Source: Lysobacterales bacterium (GTDB lineage Bacteria; Pseudomonadota; Gammaproteobacteria; Xanthomonadales; Marinicellaceae). From it: a stretch of DNA of 64,000 nt. The DNA lies in the NCBI GenBank assembly GCA_026988115.1, contig JALSLV010000047.1, positions 1-64,000 on the forward strand, written 5' to 3'. Shown piece by piece: positions 28,460-37,691 of the stretch. The position numbers were made by a program, and so were the translations under genes. The notes beneath the pieces are model-generated. The model made no database searches and was not told the origin of the DNA. It saw nothing but the letters and a program-made list of their open reading frames with translations. Position 1 is the first letter of the stretch, and every line of letters starts with the position of its first letter.

Positions 28460-30352
28460 TTAAATTAGTTTAAAATTGATATAAAATTCAACAGTTTTGA
28501 GTGAAATATGGTTTCTTGCTTGAATTTCGGTGCCATGAAATCGAGCAATTAATTGGGCCAAATAAAGTCCTAAACCTAAATGAATGGCATTCTCGGTCTT
28601 TTCTTTTCTCTGTGATTGCATGGAGGCAAATACATTGATGCCTTTGGGAAGTTGAGAACCCGTATTGGTGACAGATAAATAGGCGCGATTTTCTTTTTGT
28701 TGCAGTTTCAAAACTATATCACCGTCAGGTGGGGTAAAATCAACTGCGTTATCAATGAGTTTGTCAATGAGTTGCGATAATAGTTCGTTTGATCCATTTA
28801 TAAATATATTATCTCGCGTGGTGTTGAGTTTTAACTGCGGTATATAGCTTTGGTATGCTTGACCCAGCTCTGTGCATAAAGTTGTTAGGTTAATTTTTTG
28901 TTTTGTGGTTGTTTCTAAGCTGTGTTTGAGTTGACCAAGTTGACTCAATTGCGTGAGTATGAATTTTAGGCGGTGTAAACCATCAAGTGCTCTGGTCAAG
29001 AATATTTGTTCATCTTTTGAGGTCGTGGGAACCAAGTTGTCCAATGAGGATTGCACAATAGCAAGTGGTGTCTTCATTTCGTGAGAGAGTCGAGAGCCCA
29101 GTTCTTTTAAATAAGAGGTGTACTCTTGCATTTCTGACAACATCGACTCAATGCCTCGAGCCAATTGTCCGATTTCATCTTGTGCTTGACTGGAGGGCAT
29201 CTCAATCGTCAGTTGTCCCGATTCATCAAGAACTTTATGTAAAGCATTATTTAATCGGCGAATACGCCAAGCGAGCCAAAGAGAATACATCAAATAGGCA
29301 AGCACGAGTAACAAAACAACAAGTATCATTGCTAAAGAGGCTTTTAGAAGTGTTTGAATCATGCTTTGTTGACCTTCAGGCATCATGCTCTTAAGTTGAT
29401 AGGAGATGCCACCAAGCTTTTTAGTTGCTATAACACCAGCCATGCCATCAGACTCGCGGTAAAACCACTGTTGATTCGTTGCATTTTTTTTGCCAAATAA
29501 CCAACTGTATAAAGGCGTAATAAGCCATTGTCTTGGTGAAGCTGAAGTGCTGTCTGGGAGTTTGTTTTTTTGGTAAATAATGCGTTTGTCTTGATCGCTT
29601 ATTATAAAGTGATTGTTATGTGGCGTAATACTATCAACAAACAATTGCATTTTCTTTTGGTGTGAAACTATCGGCAGTAGTTTTAATGAGGTATTGTTTT
29701 GGTCTTCTAAAGTGCCTGTGATTGTTTTTTGCATGCCATCGGTATTAGTCCAGATATTAATCGAGGCTATTCCAAGGTGGCTAATATTTGAATGTTTAAG
29801 TGCCAGTTCTAAAATATAACCGTTAGAATTTTCATGCCAAATTGCGGTAATAAAAGGACTGTTTTGGGAGTTGTTTTTTGGAGTTATTGTTCCTTCAGCT
29901 TGACGATAAAACTTATATTGATGCATGCCGCTTTCATCAACAATGCCTAATAAAATATAATCATTTTTATCATAATTTGTTGGATTTATTTTTATTGAAC
30001 GGTCATTGCTTTTTACCAAGAGAGCCAGTTGATTAGCATAACGAGCAATTTTAAATGATAATTCATCGCGGTTATTTGAAAACACATAGGCTTTAATGTC
30101 ATGCCATTCACTTTCATAGCCATTAAGTGTTAACTCGGTTAAATCCGCTAAAACCAGTCCAGAAAGATTAAGAGATTCATCATTAGCGACAATTTGAGAA
30201 ACAGAAGCTTGCAGAGAGGTTAAGTTATTGTTTGTCGCATTTATTAAACCCTTACGAAATTCATTATCAACACTTTTTAGGGCATACCAACCAGTAATAG
30301 GGAAAATAAGACTTAATAACCCCAAGAGTAACAGTTGGTATTTTAATTTCAT
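28460..30352 (-). CDS. Sensor histidine kinase, PdsS-like
   Basis: The 630-residue product has an N-terminal membrane segment (about 5-25), a periplasmic sensor region of about 300 residues, a second membrane segment (about 335-358), a HAMP-like linker, and a kinase core. The phospho-acceptor His is in SRLSHEMKTPLAIVQSS (about 425), the N box in LIDKLIDNAVDFTPP and the G box in HLGLGLYLAQLIARFHG. It follows the response regulator gene directly (stop and start adjacent), so they are one operon. Length and partner resemble the two-component pair of the proteobacterial dedicated sortase system, though no sortase is visible here. Signal unknown. Confidence 0.88.
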   Translation of the reverse strand: MKLKYQLLLLGLLSLIFPITGWYALKSVDNEFRKGLINATNNNLTSLQASVSQIVANDESLNLSGLVLADLTELTLNGYESEWHDIKAYVFSNNRDELSFKIARYANQLALLVKSNDRSIKINPTNYDKNDYILLGIVDESGMHQYKFYRQAEGTITPKNNSQNSPFITAIWHENSNGYILELALKHSNISHLGIASINIWTNTDGMQKTITGTLEDQNNTSLKLLPIVSHQKKMQLFVDSITPHNNHFIISDQDKRIIYQKNKLPDSTSASPRQWLITPLYSWLFGKKNATNQQWFYRESDGMAGVIATKKLGGISYQLKSMMPEGQQSMIQTLLKASLAMILVVLLLVLAYLMYSLWLAWRIRRLNNALHKVLDESGQLTIEMPSSQAQDEIGQLARGIESMLSEMQEYTSYLKELGSRLSHEMKTPLAIVQSSLDNLVPTTSKDEQIFLTRALDGLHRLKFILTQLSQLGQLKHSLETTTKQKINLTTLCTELGQAYQSYIPQLKLNTTRDNIFINGSNELLSQLIDKLIDNAVDFTPPDGDIVLKLQQKENRAYLSVTNTGSQLPKGINVFASMQSQRKEKTENAIHLGLGLYLAQLIARFHGTEIQARNHISLKTVEFYINFKLI

Positions 30353-31042
30353 TTAGGTTTTCCAGCGATAACCCATGCCATGAACGGTATCGATGCAGTT
30401 AAAACTACTGTCTACTAGCTGAAACTTTTTTCGAATGCGTTTGATATGCGAAGTGATAGTGGATTCATCGACGTAAACGTTGGCATCGCTCATCAGTTGA
30501 TCACGGGTTTTGACATGCCCTTTGTGACGCGCTAATGAAACAATCATCCAGAATTCAGTAACGGTTAAGTCAATTGCCTTGCTTTTCCATAAAATTTGTA
30601 AGTTATCAGTTAAAATTGTTAAATCGCCTTGCTTAATGGTATTTTCTTCAACAGAATGATTGCTTAAGTCTTGTCGCCTAAATAAAGCCGCTACGCGTGC
30701 TAATAAATGTGGAATAGAAATATCTTTGCTTAAGTAATCATCCGCCCCAAGCCGCAAACCTGATACCATATCAAACTCATTATCACGTGCGGTTAGGAAT
30801 AACAGTGGTAAGGATTCTGATTGCGTGCGTAAAAATCGGCACAGTTCAAAACCACCATCAGGTTCATCGCCTAAACCAACATCAATAATGACTAAATCGG
30901 GTAAAGTATCGGCTAAAGCCTTTTTTGCTTGATGTAATTCGTTATAGCCTTGGGTAAGGTAGCCCTGTCTTTCGAGTGCTGCCTGATAGTTCGCTAAGAT
31001 ACTTGGTTCATCTTCAACAATAACAATGTGTTTTTTTGGCAT
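30353..31042 (-). CDS. OmpR-family response regulator, PdsR-like
   Basis: The 229-residue product has a receiver domain with the phospho-acceptor Asp in LVIIDVGLGDEPDGGFELC (about residue 54) and the conserved Lys in DDYLSKD, then an OmpR-type winged helix (LTVTEFWMIVSLARHKGHV, STITSHIKRIRKKF, GMGYRW). The stretch GLGDEPDGGFELCRFLR and overall spacing agree, from memory, with the PdsR regulators of the dedicated sortase system. It is the first gene of the operon and divergent from the DUF5916 outer-membrane gene, a possible target. A G7 tract lies 22 bases upstream of the ATG. Confidence 0.92.
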   Translation of the reverse strand: MPKKHIVIVEDEPSILANYQAALERQGYLTQGYNELHQAKKALADTLPDLVIIDVGLGDEPDGGFELCRFLRTQSESLPLLFLTARDNEFDMVSGLRLGADDYLSKDISIPHLLARVAALFRRQDLSNHSVEENTIKQGDLTILTDNLQILWKSKAIDLTVTEFWMIVSLARHKGHVKTRDQLMSDANVYVDESTITSHIKRIRKKFQLVDSSFNCIDTVHGMGYRWKT

Positions 31043-31185
31043 CTTTTTGCTGCATTTAATAATGGGGGGGATTATCTCAGTATTGTTCGTCCCAAGTCAA
31101 GCACAGGGGAGTCTTGCGTGATTTGAAATTAAATTGTTACTTTTGCCCTATGTTTTCGTTTAATAAGAAAATATAGAATGAAGCC

Positions 31186-33378
31186 ATGAAAAAAATACTA
31201 CTTACCTTATTATTACCATTGCTGCTCAATGCAAAAACTTATCAAGTGCCTTTATTTGATCAGGAAGTTAACATTGACGGTGTGTTAGATGAGTCAATCT
31301 ATCAAAACGCTTTAAAAATTGAGTTGAACTATGAAGTTGACCCTGGGTATAACATTAATCCTGGAGTAAAAACGACGGCTTATATCATTGACAGAGGAAA
31401 CTCCATTGTTTTTGCTTTTAAAGCCAGTGATCCAAACCCTAAAAAAATTCGTGCTTTTTTGCGCGATAGAGATTCAGCTTATCAGGATGATTTTGTTGGT
31501 GTCATGCTGGATACTTATAATGATGAAAGGCGGGCTTTGGAATTTTTTGTTAATCCTTTAGGTGTGCAAATGGATCTAATCCGAGATGAAACAGGAGGTG
31601 GTGGCAATGAAGATGATTCTTGGGATGCCATTTGGGATTCCGCAGGTAAGATTACTGATGAAGGCTATGTGGTGGAAATGGAAATCCCCTACAATGAGTT
31701 GCAAATGCCAAGTGCAGCAGGTGAAAAAACGTGGGGAATTAGTTTATTTCGTTCGTACCCTCGCAGTGTTAGAAAGCAGATTCAAAACGATAAACTCGAT
31801 CGAGATGTTAGTTGTTTTTTGTGTCAATTAAGTAAATACACAGGGTTTGCTAATGCCAAACGAGGAATGGACTTGGAAATTACGCCAAGTGTGACGGTTA
31901 TCGCTAATCAATTGCGTCCTTCTGTATCCAGTGATTATTCTCCAGTTGATTATAATGTTGAGCCCTCTTTAGATGTCAACTGGGGAATTAATTCAAACCT
32001 CACATTAAATGCCACTTTAAATCCAGATTTTTCACAAGTCGAGTCCGACTCGGCTCAATTAGATGTAAACCAAACCTTTGCCTTGTTTTTTCCTGAGAGA
32101 AGGCCTTTTTTCTTAGAAAATTCAGATTATTTTAATACCCACATGAATTTAATTCATACCCGCAATGTCGCCAACCCTGATTACGGTGTTCGATTGGTTG
32201 GTAAAAGCGACAAAAACGCTTACGGATTTTTCTTTACCGATGACACCTTGACCAATATTTTATTGCCAGGAGTGTTTGGTTCTAATTTGGCAAGCTTGAA
32301 CCAAAGCAGTATAAATCTGGTTGGACGTTACCGCCGTGATTTTGGCAATTCTTCAACGGTTGGTGGGCTTGTTACTCGAAGAAGTGCAGGGAATTACGAT
32401 AATACCGTAACCTCAATTGATGGAACTTATCGAATAACAGACAAAAATTCAGTTCAATTTCAATACGCTAATTCCTCAACACAAAACTCACAAGAATTGA
32501 TGAATGACTTTGATTTAGAGCAAAAAACATCAGGCGATGCTTATTCTTTACGTTATGTTCATTCGGATGAAAACTGGTTTTACCATTTAAGGCATGTGGA
32601 TTACAGTGATGATTTTCGTGCAGATTTAGGTTTTATAAGTCAAGTTGGTTATCGAAAATCACTTATTGGTTCACAATACACTTGGCGACCTAAAAAGAGT
32701 TCATGGTGGAACCGCTTTAGCATTTATTCAGACTGGGACATTACCCATGATCAGCAAGGTCGATTAATAGAGAAAGAATTGGAAGCCAGTATTAATCTAA
32801 ATGCCAATAAGCAATCTTATTTTGGAATCAGTGGTTACACGCGTGTGGCACTTTGGAATGATGTGATGTATGACGAGGATAGAGTTGGAATGGATTTTGC
32901 TTTTCAACCTAAATCGGGCCTGACATTGGGTGGAGGGGTTTCTATCGGAGATGCGATTGATTTTTCTAATGATAAGATAGCTCGGAGAACAGGTGCTTAT
33001 GTCTTTAGTAACATAAACCTTGGTCAACATTTAAGTATGAATCTTAATCATACTTTTAGAAAATATTCGCGAGATGGCGGTAATGTGTTTATCGCTAATC
33101 AGTCCGATTTGCGTTTTTCTTATCAGTTTAATATTCGTCAAAGATTGCGTTTGTCAATAATCAATACCAATGTGAATAGAGATACCAGTCTTTATTCTTC
33201 ATCAGTTGATAGTCACACAAGACGTTTAAGCAACCAATTGATATACTCGTACAAAGTCAACCCAAAAACGTTATTATTTTTAGGTTATTCGGATTCGGGT
33301 CGCGAAGCTCAAGACTTTGATTTAACCACAACCAACCGAACCTTTTTTATGAAATTTAGTTATGCGTGGAAACGTTAG
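31186..33378 (+). CDS. DUF5916-type outer-membrane protein with CBM9-like domain
   Basis: The 730-residue product has a signal peptide (MKKILLTLLLPLLLNAKTY), an N-terminal carbohydrate-binding family 9-like domain (about 20-215; INIDGVLDE-type opening DGVLDESIYQNA, then GVMLDTYNDERRALEFFVNP), and a long C-terminal part with alternating strands typical of the DUF5916 putative beta-barrel, with the conserved FFPERRPFFLENSDYF at about residue 305. The last residues (FFMKFSYAWKR) look like a final strand. Probably in the outer membrane; cargo unknown. Divergent from the PdsR-like regulator. Confidence 0.85.
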   Translation: MKKILLTLLLPLLLNAKTYQVPLFDQEVNIDGVLDESIYQNALKIELNYEVDPGYNINPGVKTTAYIIDRGNSIVFAFKASDPNPKKIRAFLRDRDSAYQDDFVGVMLDTYNDERRALEFFVNPLGVQMDLIRDETGGGGNEDDSWDAIWDSAGKITDEGYVVEMEIPYNELQMPSAAGEKTWGISLFRSYPRSVRKQIQNDKLDRDVSCFLCQLSKYTGFANAKRGMDLEITPSVTVIANQLRPSVSSDYSPVDYNVEPSLDVNWGINSNLTLNATLNPDFSQVESDSAQLDVNQTFALFFPERRPFFLENSDYFNTHMNLIHTRNVANPDYGVRLVGKSDKNAYGFFFTDDTLTNILLPGVFGSNLASLNQSSINLVGRYRRDFGNSSTVGGLVTRRSAGNYDNTVTSIDGTYRITDKNSVQFQYANSSTQNSQELMNDFDLEQKTSGDAYSLRYVHSDENWFYHLRHVDYSDDFRADLGFISQVGYRKSLIGSQYTWRPKKSSWWNRFSIYSDWDITHDQQGRLIEKELEASINLNANKQSYFGISGYTRVALWNDVMYDEDRVGMDFAFQPKSGLTLGGGVSIGDAIDFSNDKIARRTGAYVFSNINLGQHLSMNLNHTFRKYSRDGGNVFIANQSDLRFSYQFNIRQRLRLSIINTNVNRDTSLYSSSVDSHTRRLSNQLIYSYKVNPKTLLFLGYSDSGREAQDFDLTTTNRTFFMKFSYAWKR

Positions 33379-34117
33379 CTGGTAAAAAATCAGTATAAAT
33401 CCCACTGACTCCATACTTGTTTGTCATTTTTTTTAGTGTGCTTTTTGTGTTTAAGGTGTAAACAAATAGATTTATCCCTTTTTCTCTTAAGCTTTGCATA
33501 GGCTTTTTCTTGACTTGTGATGCGCGCATACTCAAGGCAAATAAATCCATGTTTTCAGCCAAGGTAGCAACAGACTTTAAAGAACCTTGGTATTGGTATA
33601 AAATCCAAATTAAGTTTTTAAAGCCTAATTTTTTTAAAACACTGTATTCTTCAGGTTGATAAAACTGAACGATAAGTTGTTTTTGTATTTTAGGGTGGTT
33701 TTTAAGAATAAGTTTGATTGCTTTAAGGTTATCGCGCTTCACATCAGTAACGATTTGAACATCGGGAAAATCAAGTACCCAATTAGCAAGCGTTTCGGGT
33801 GTGCAGGGATGCGCGCCATCGGTGTGGTATAGAGCCATTTGAAATTCGTGGTAACTTAATGGTTTTTTGATCGAATAACCAAAAACTTTTTTAAAGCGCT
33901 TATCCCAATCATGCAAACACACCAATTGTCCGTCGGATGTCCATGAGAAATCAATTTCAAAGACTCGAAAACCCTTGTTATAGTTGGTTTCTAATGATTC
34001 CAGTGAATTAGTGTAGTCTAGCCCATTAAAACCACCACTGGCATGAGCAATCAATAGAGGTTGTGCATGTGACAGTGTTGTAGCAGTCATGAAAAATAAT
34101 ATTTTATAAAAAGGCAT
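33356..34117 (-). CDS. Secreted glycerophosphodiester phosphodiesterase-like protein
   Basis: The 253-residue product has a signal peptide (about residues 1-18) and a GDPD TIM-barrel: IAHASGGFNGLDYTNSLESL, then FEIDFSWTSDGQLVCLHDWD, which holds the metal-binding Glu, Asp and the catalytic His. The first motif lacks the Arg usually found in H-R; it reads H-A-S-G-G, so this is a divergent subgroup and the phosphodiester substrate is uncertain. It overlaps the end of the DUF5916 gene by 23 bases, tail to tail. Confidence 0.82.
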   Translation of the reverse strand: MPFYKILFFMTATTLSHAQPLLIAHASGGFNGLDYTNSLESLETNYNKGFRVFEIDFSWTSDGQLVCLHDWDKRFKKVFGYSIKKPLSYHEFQMALYHTDGAHPCTPETLANWVLDFPDVQIVTDVKRDNLKAIKLILKNHPKIQKQLIVQFYQPEEYSVLKKLGFKNLIWILYQYQGSLKSVATLAENMDLFALSMRASQVKKKPMQSLREKGINLFVYTLNTKSTLKKMTNKYGVSGIYTDFLPANVSTHN

Positions 34118-34175
34118 GACTCGATTATAATGTATAGAAATGCAAGCAGGTAGATAAAAATTAGGTCTTTAAGTT

Positions 34176-35303
34176 ATGAATACAAATAAATCTAAAATCG
34201 CGTTAATGTTGCCAGGTGGAGGAGCGCGTGGTTCTTACCAAGTGGGTGTTATGAAAGGCATTATGGAATTGTTACCTAAAAATAAAGCACCTTTTCCTAT
34301 CATAACAGGGACTTCTGCCGGTGCGATTAATGCGGTCGTCTTGGCAAGTTATGCCGATGATATAAAATACGGTACACATCGGCTTGAAAAGTTTTGGATG
34401 ACTTTGCATTGCCCAGATGTTTATCGAACCGATGGTTGGATGATTGCTAAAACGATGGCAAAAGTATTGGGTTCCATGTTTTTTGGTAAATTGGGAGTAA
34501 AAGCACCACGCTCACTATTGGATAATGAGCCATTGTTTCATTACTTATCAAAAACCATGCATTTATCACAAATACAGGAATGTATAGAGAAGGGAAGTTT
34601 GGATGGGTTGGCTATTACGGCATCCTCTTATGATACTTCAGTTGCTAAGAGTTTTTTTCAAGCAAAAGAATCTATAAATGCATGGAACCGAACCCGAAGA
34701 ATTGGACTTCCGCAGAAAATTGGGGTTGAGCATATTTTAGCCTCTGCGGCTTTGCCCTTTTTGTTTCCAGCACAACTCATTGGAAAAGAATACTATGGCG
34801 ATGGCGGCTTGCGCATGAGTGCGCCGTTATCTCCTGCCATACATTTGGGAGCAGAAAAAATTCTAGTCATTGGTACACGCGATGAGAGTCCGATACCAAC
34901 TCCTACTGAAGTTCCTGAATACCCTTCCATGGGAGAGTTGGGTGGTTATATGTTGGATACAATATTCATGGATACCTTGATGGCGGACTTATCTCGACTA
35001 AGGCGAATTAATCGAACCCTTGATTTAATTAGTGAGGAAAATAGAAGCAAAACTCAACTGCAAAAACTAGAGACTTTAATCATTAAACCCAGTGTTGATG
35101 TACGAGAAATCACTAAGGAGCATGCCAAAGACATACCTGCACCAGTTCGACGATTACTCAAAGCAATAGGCGGTTGGGGAAAAGAGTGGCGCATGCCCAG
35201 TTACCTTCTTTTTGAACCAGGATATACCAAGGCATTGATAGAACTGGGTTATCAAGATGCGTTGGCTCAAGAAGAAAAAATTAAAGCGTTTATGGCGACT
35301 TAG
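34176..35303 (+). CDS. Patatin-like phospholipase
   Basis: The 375-residue product carries all patatin elements: oxyanion motif GGGARGSYQVGV near the N terminus, nucleophile elbow GTSAGAINA (Ser about 47), and the catalytic Asp in YGDGGLR (about 209). The C-terminal region matches the DUF3336-less bacterial patatins; no signal peptide is present. It probably hydrolyses ester bonds of phospholipids or storage lipids on the cytoplasmic side. Transcribed away from the GDPD-like gene, from a 58-base shared upstream region. No downstream gene on the same strand for 3.6 kb. Confidence 0.92.
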   Translation: MNTNKSKIALMLPGGGARGSYQVGVMKGIMELLPKNKAPFPIITGTSAGAINAVVLASYADDIKYGTHRLEKFWMTLHCPDVYRTDGWMIAKTMAKVLGSMFFGKLGVKAPRSLLDNEPLFHYLSKTMHLSQIQECIEKGSLDGLAITASSYDTSVAKSFFQAKESINAWNRTRRIGLPQKIGVEHILASAALPFLFPAQLIGKEYYGDGGLRMSAPLSPAIHLGAEKILVIGTRDESPIPTPTEVPEYPSMGELGGYMLDTIFMDTLMADLSRLRRINRTLDLISEENRSKTQLQKLETLIIKPSVDVREITKEHAKDIPAPVRRLLKAIGGWGKEWRMPSYLLFEPGYTKALIELGYQDALAQEEKIKAFMAT

Positions 35304-35391
35304 GTTTGTGTGAGAATAAGGCACTTTAGCCCTAACTCTTGATGGAATTTCTATTAAAATCCTGTAAGTTGTTGTTTTATAATAGCTAAAC

Positions 35392-35621
35392 GACTTATCC
35401 ACAGAGCCTGTGGATAAGTCTGTGAGTAACTGCACAAAAGTATTCTATTTAACGAGTATCTATAAGGATTTTTATCATTTTGGTTAATTATTAACCAGTC
35501 TATAAAAACACAATAAATTCAATGAGTTAGATGTGAGAGTCGCTTTTTTATGCACAGAGTCAGAAAAAAAATAATGAAAAAATCTCTTGACAGCTCTTCG
35601 TGTGCATAAATCAATAACTTA
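35392..35621. other. DnaA-box cluster with IHF-type site (origin-like region)
   Basis: Four perfect DnaA boxes (TTATNCACA) lie in two head-to-head pairs. Pair one is TTATCCACA (35395-35403) and TGTGGATAA (35409-35417), inside a 13-bp inverted repeat with loop AGC. Pair two is TTATGCACA (35548-35556) and TGTGCATAA (35601-35609). A 13-base match to the IHF consensus WATCAANNNNTTR follows at 35609-35621. The spacer is very AT-rich, as expected for an unwinding element. No GATC occurs in this stretch. No dnaA or mnmG is nearby, so whether it is oriC, a DnaA-titrating site, or something else is open. Confidence 0.6.
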
Positions 35622-35770
35622 GCGTAGTAATCTTAGGATTTAAATGAAATAACAAGGCTATGTCACGATTTAAATAAAAAGAGAAAAATGGATTTTACAC
35701 GAAACAAAAAAGGCGACAATAATCCACCAAATAATAAATTATCCATGAACTTATTTCTCAATGCCAAACT

Positions 35771-35927
35771 AAAACCAACGGTGCCTCTAAAATAATATGA
35801 TTTAGCGGGGTTCGGACTTTAGTCCGTCTTCAAAACAACGGGACTAAAGTCCCTGCCCCAGGTGGTCATTGGCATCAGGGTGAAGCCCTTAAACTAGAAT
35901 TCATCGGCAAGTGGGATTTATCCCACT
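35771..35927. repeat. REP-like composite repeat, intact copy
   Basis: The unit holds a hairpin with 12-bp arms (GGACTTTAGTCC pairing with GGACTAAAGTCC) and a second hairpin AGTGGGA-TTTA-TCCCACT. A second copy of the whole unit begins 206 bases downstream. Nothing coding is seen. Confidence 0.8.
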
Positions 35928-35976
35928 CAAAACTCAATTAAAGACCTAACCACTGATTACTTAATTGAAAGAAAAT

Positions 35977-36361
35977 AAAACCAACAGTGCCTCTAAAATA
36001 ATATGAGTTAGCGGGGTTCGGACTTTAGTCCGTCTTCAAAACAACGGGACTAAAGAGACTATGAAAGTATTCTGATGACGAGTAAAAATGGCATAAATTT
36101 CGCTACTATGCGTTGAAAAACTTGGAATTAGCTAGCTAGTCACTGCGTTTTCCGTCTTTATTAGCAAATTTTCTGCTCATTTTTATGCGTATCGTCCTGA
36201 TACTTACCGCTTCGCGGCTTGCGTGAAAAAACACTCCATGTGTTTTTTTCTTTCGCCCCATAATACTTTCACAGTCTCTAAAGTCCCTGCCCCAGGTGGT
36301 CATTGGCAACAGGGTAGAGTCCTTAAACTAGCATTCATCGGTAAGTGGGATAAATCCCACT
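35977..36361. repeat. REP-like composite repeat, copy interrupted by a MITE
   Basis: Same unit as at 35771, starting AAAACCAACAGTGCCTCTAA, but its second arm GGACTAAAG is split by the element at 36056-36277 before continuing with AAAGTCCCTGCCCCAGG. The terminal hairpin is AGTGGGA-TAAA-TCCCACT (36344-36361). Confidence 0.8.
36056..36277. mobile_element. 222-bp MITE inserted in the REP-like repeat, with target duplication
   Basis: The ends are AGACTATGAAAGTATT (36056-36071) and AATACTTTCACAGTCT (36262-36277), inverted with one mismatch. They are flanked by CTAAAG on both sides (36050-36055 and 36278-36283), which occurs once in the intact sister copy. The exact boundary is ambiguous: inverted repeats of 16, 17 or 18 bases would give target duplications of 6, 4 or 2. 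The interior has no transposase; a predicted ORF there is an accident. Confidence 0.85.
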
Positions 36362-36458
36362 TATCAATAAATGCAAATCGATTGGGTTTTCGTAAAAAAT
36401 GGTGTTCGCAAGGAGCTCCACTGTATTTTTCCTTGAGGGCTTTGCGTTCCGTGTTTCT

Positions 36459-37595
36459 TTATGCTCTTTGCGATAGTGGTGTCACTTTTCTTGGGCCAAC
36501 TCCAACGTAATCAGCATTGGGTCGAATAATGCGGTTATTGGCGCGTTGTTCCATCACATGAGCAGCCCAACCTGTGATTCGTGAACAGACAAATATCGGG
36601 GTGAACAGTTTGGTTGGGATGTTCATAAAATGATAAGCCGATGCGTGGAAAAAATCGGCATTCGGAAAAATGTGTTTTTCATCCCAGAGTTTTTTCTCAA
36701 CCGCGCAACTAACATCATACAGACATTCATCACCGACATCTTCGGACAATTCTTTTGACCAGCGTTTGATTAAAGCATTTCTGGGATCACTTTCGGTGTA
36801 AACTGCGTGCCCAAATCCCATGATTAATTGTTTGGTTGCCAACATATCATCGATTCCTGCAATGGCTTCATCAACCGATTTCCATTGCGACAACATTGCC
36901 ATGGCTGCTTCGTTAGCCCCACCATGAAGTGGTCCGCGTAGTGCGCCAACGGCTGCAGTTACGCACGAATACATATCCGATAAAGTCGAGGCAACAACGC
37001 GTCCTGTAAAAGTTGAAGCATTAAACTCGTGTTCGGCATACAAGATTAAGGACACGTCCATCACACGTGCATGTAAAGCATTGGGTTTTTCGCCACGTAG
37101 CATATGCAAAAAGTGTCCACCGATTGAATCATCATCCAAAGCCGTTTCGATACGCACACCTTCATGGGTAAACTTATACCAATAACAGATAATGGATGGA
37201 AAAGCACCAAGTAACCTATCGGCGGCATCTTGTTGCTGTGAAAAATCCATTTCAGGCTCTAAGTTACCCAACATAGAGCAACCTGTGCGCATGACATCCA
37301 TTGGGTGCGTGTCTTTTGGAATCATCTCCAAAGTGGCTTTTAAGGCTTCGGGTAAATCACGGTTAGCCATGATTTTGGCTGAATATTCTTGCAGTTGTGT
37401 TTGGTTTGGCAATTCACCATGAAAAATGAGGTATGCTGTTTCATAAAAGGTGGTGTTTTCGGCTAAATCTGCCACATCGTAACCGTTGTAAGTTAAGCCT
37501 GAGCCTGAAACGCCCACGGTGCATAATTTTGTTTCGCCAGCTGATTGTCCACGAAGACCTGCTCCGCCTGCTTTCTTTGCTTTTTGATCTGCCAT
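36459..37595 (-). CDS. prpC: 2-methylcitrate synthase PrpC
   Basis: The 378-residue enzyme condenses propionyl-CoA with oxaloacetate. It is a citrate-synthase fold protein with LCTVGVSGSGLTYNGYDVAD near the N terminus, the active-site His regions GPLHGGANEAAM and GFGHAVYTESDPRN, and the Asp/Arg region NADFFHASAYHFMNIPTKLF followed by SRITGWAAHVMEQ. Short length and the HGGANE form fit PrpC rather than GltA. ATG 37595 is preferred; upstream in-frame residues lack conservation. It lies downstream of prpB on the same strand, 96 bases apart. prpD or acnD are not in view. Confidence 0.92.
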   Translation of the reverse strand: MADQKAKKAGGAGLRGQSAGETKLCTVGVSGSGLTYNGYDVADLAENTTFYETAYLIFHGELPNQTQLQEYSAKIMANRDLPEALKATLEMIPKDTHPMDVMRTGCSMLGNLEPEMDFSQQQDAADRLLGAFPSIICYWYKFTHEGVRIETALDDDSIGGHFLHMLRGEKPNALHARVMDVSLILYAEHEFNASTFTGRVVASTLSDMYSCVTAAVGALRGPLHGGANEAAMAMLSQWKSVDEAIAGIDDMLATKQLIMGFGHAVYTESDPRNALIKRWSKELSEDVGDECLYDVSCAVEKKLWDEKHIFPNADFFHASAYHFMNIPTKLFTPIFVCSRITGWAAHVMEQRANNRIIRPNADYVGVGPRKVTPLSQRA

Positions 37596-37691
37596 AATGT
37601 TTTCTCTTATAATTTGTAGGATAGGCACTGCCCATCAGTTCTTATTAAATAGTTGTTAGTTGTTCCATGATGGGTCAGTCCCATCTTAGGA

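Noticed and set aside
35392-35420. 13-bp inverted repeat as a terminator of the patatin gene
   Set aside because: No T run follows and each arm is an exact DnaA box; a terminator is less likely, though not excluded.
36223-36510. 95-codon plus-strand ORF
   Set aside because: It runs through the MITE end, the REP-like repeat and the prpC 3' end; no protein features.
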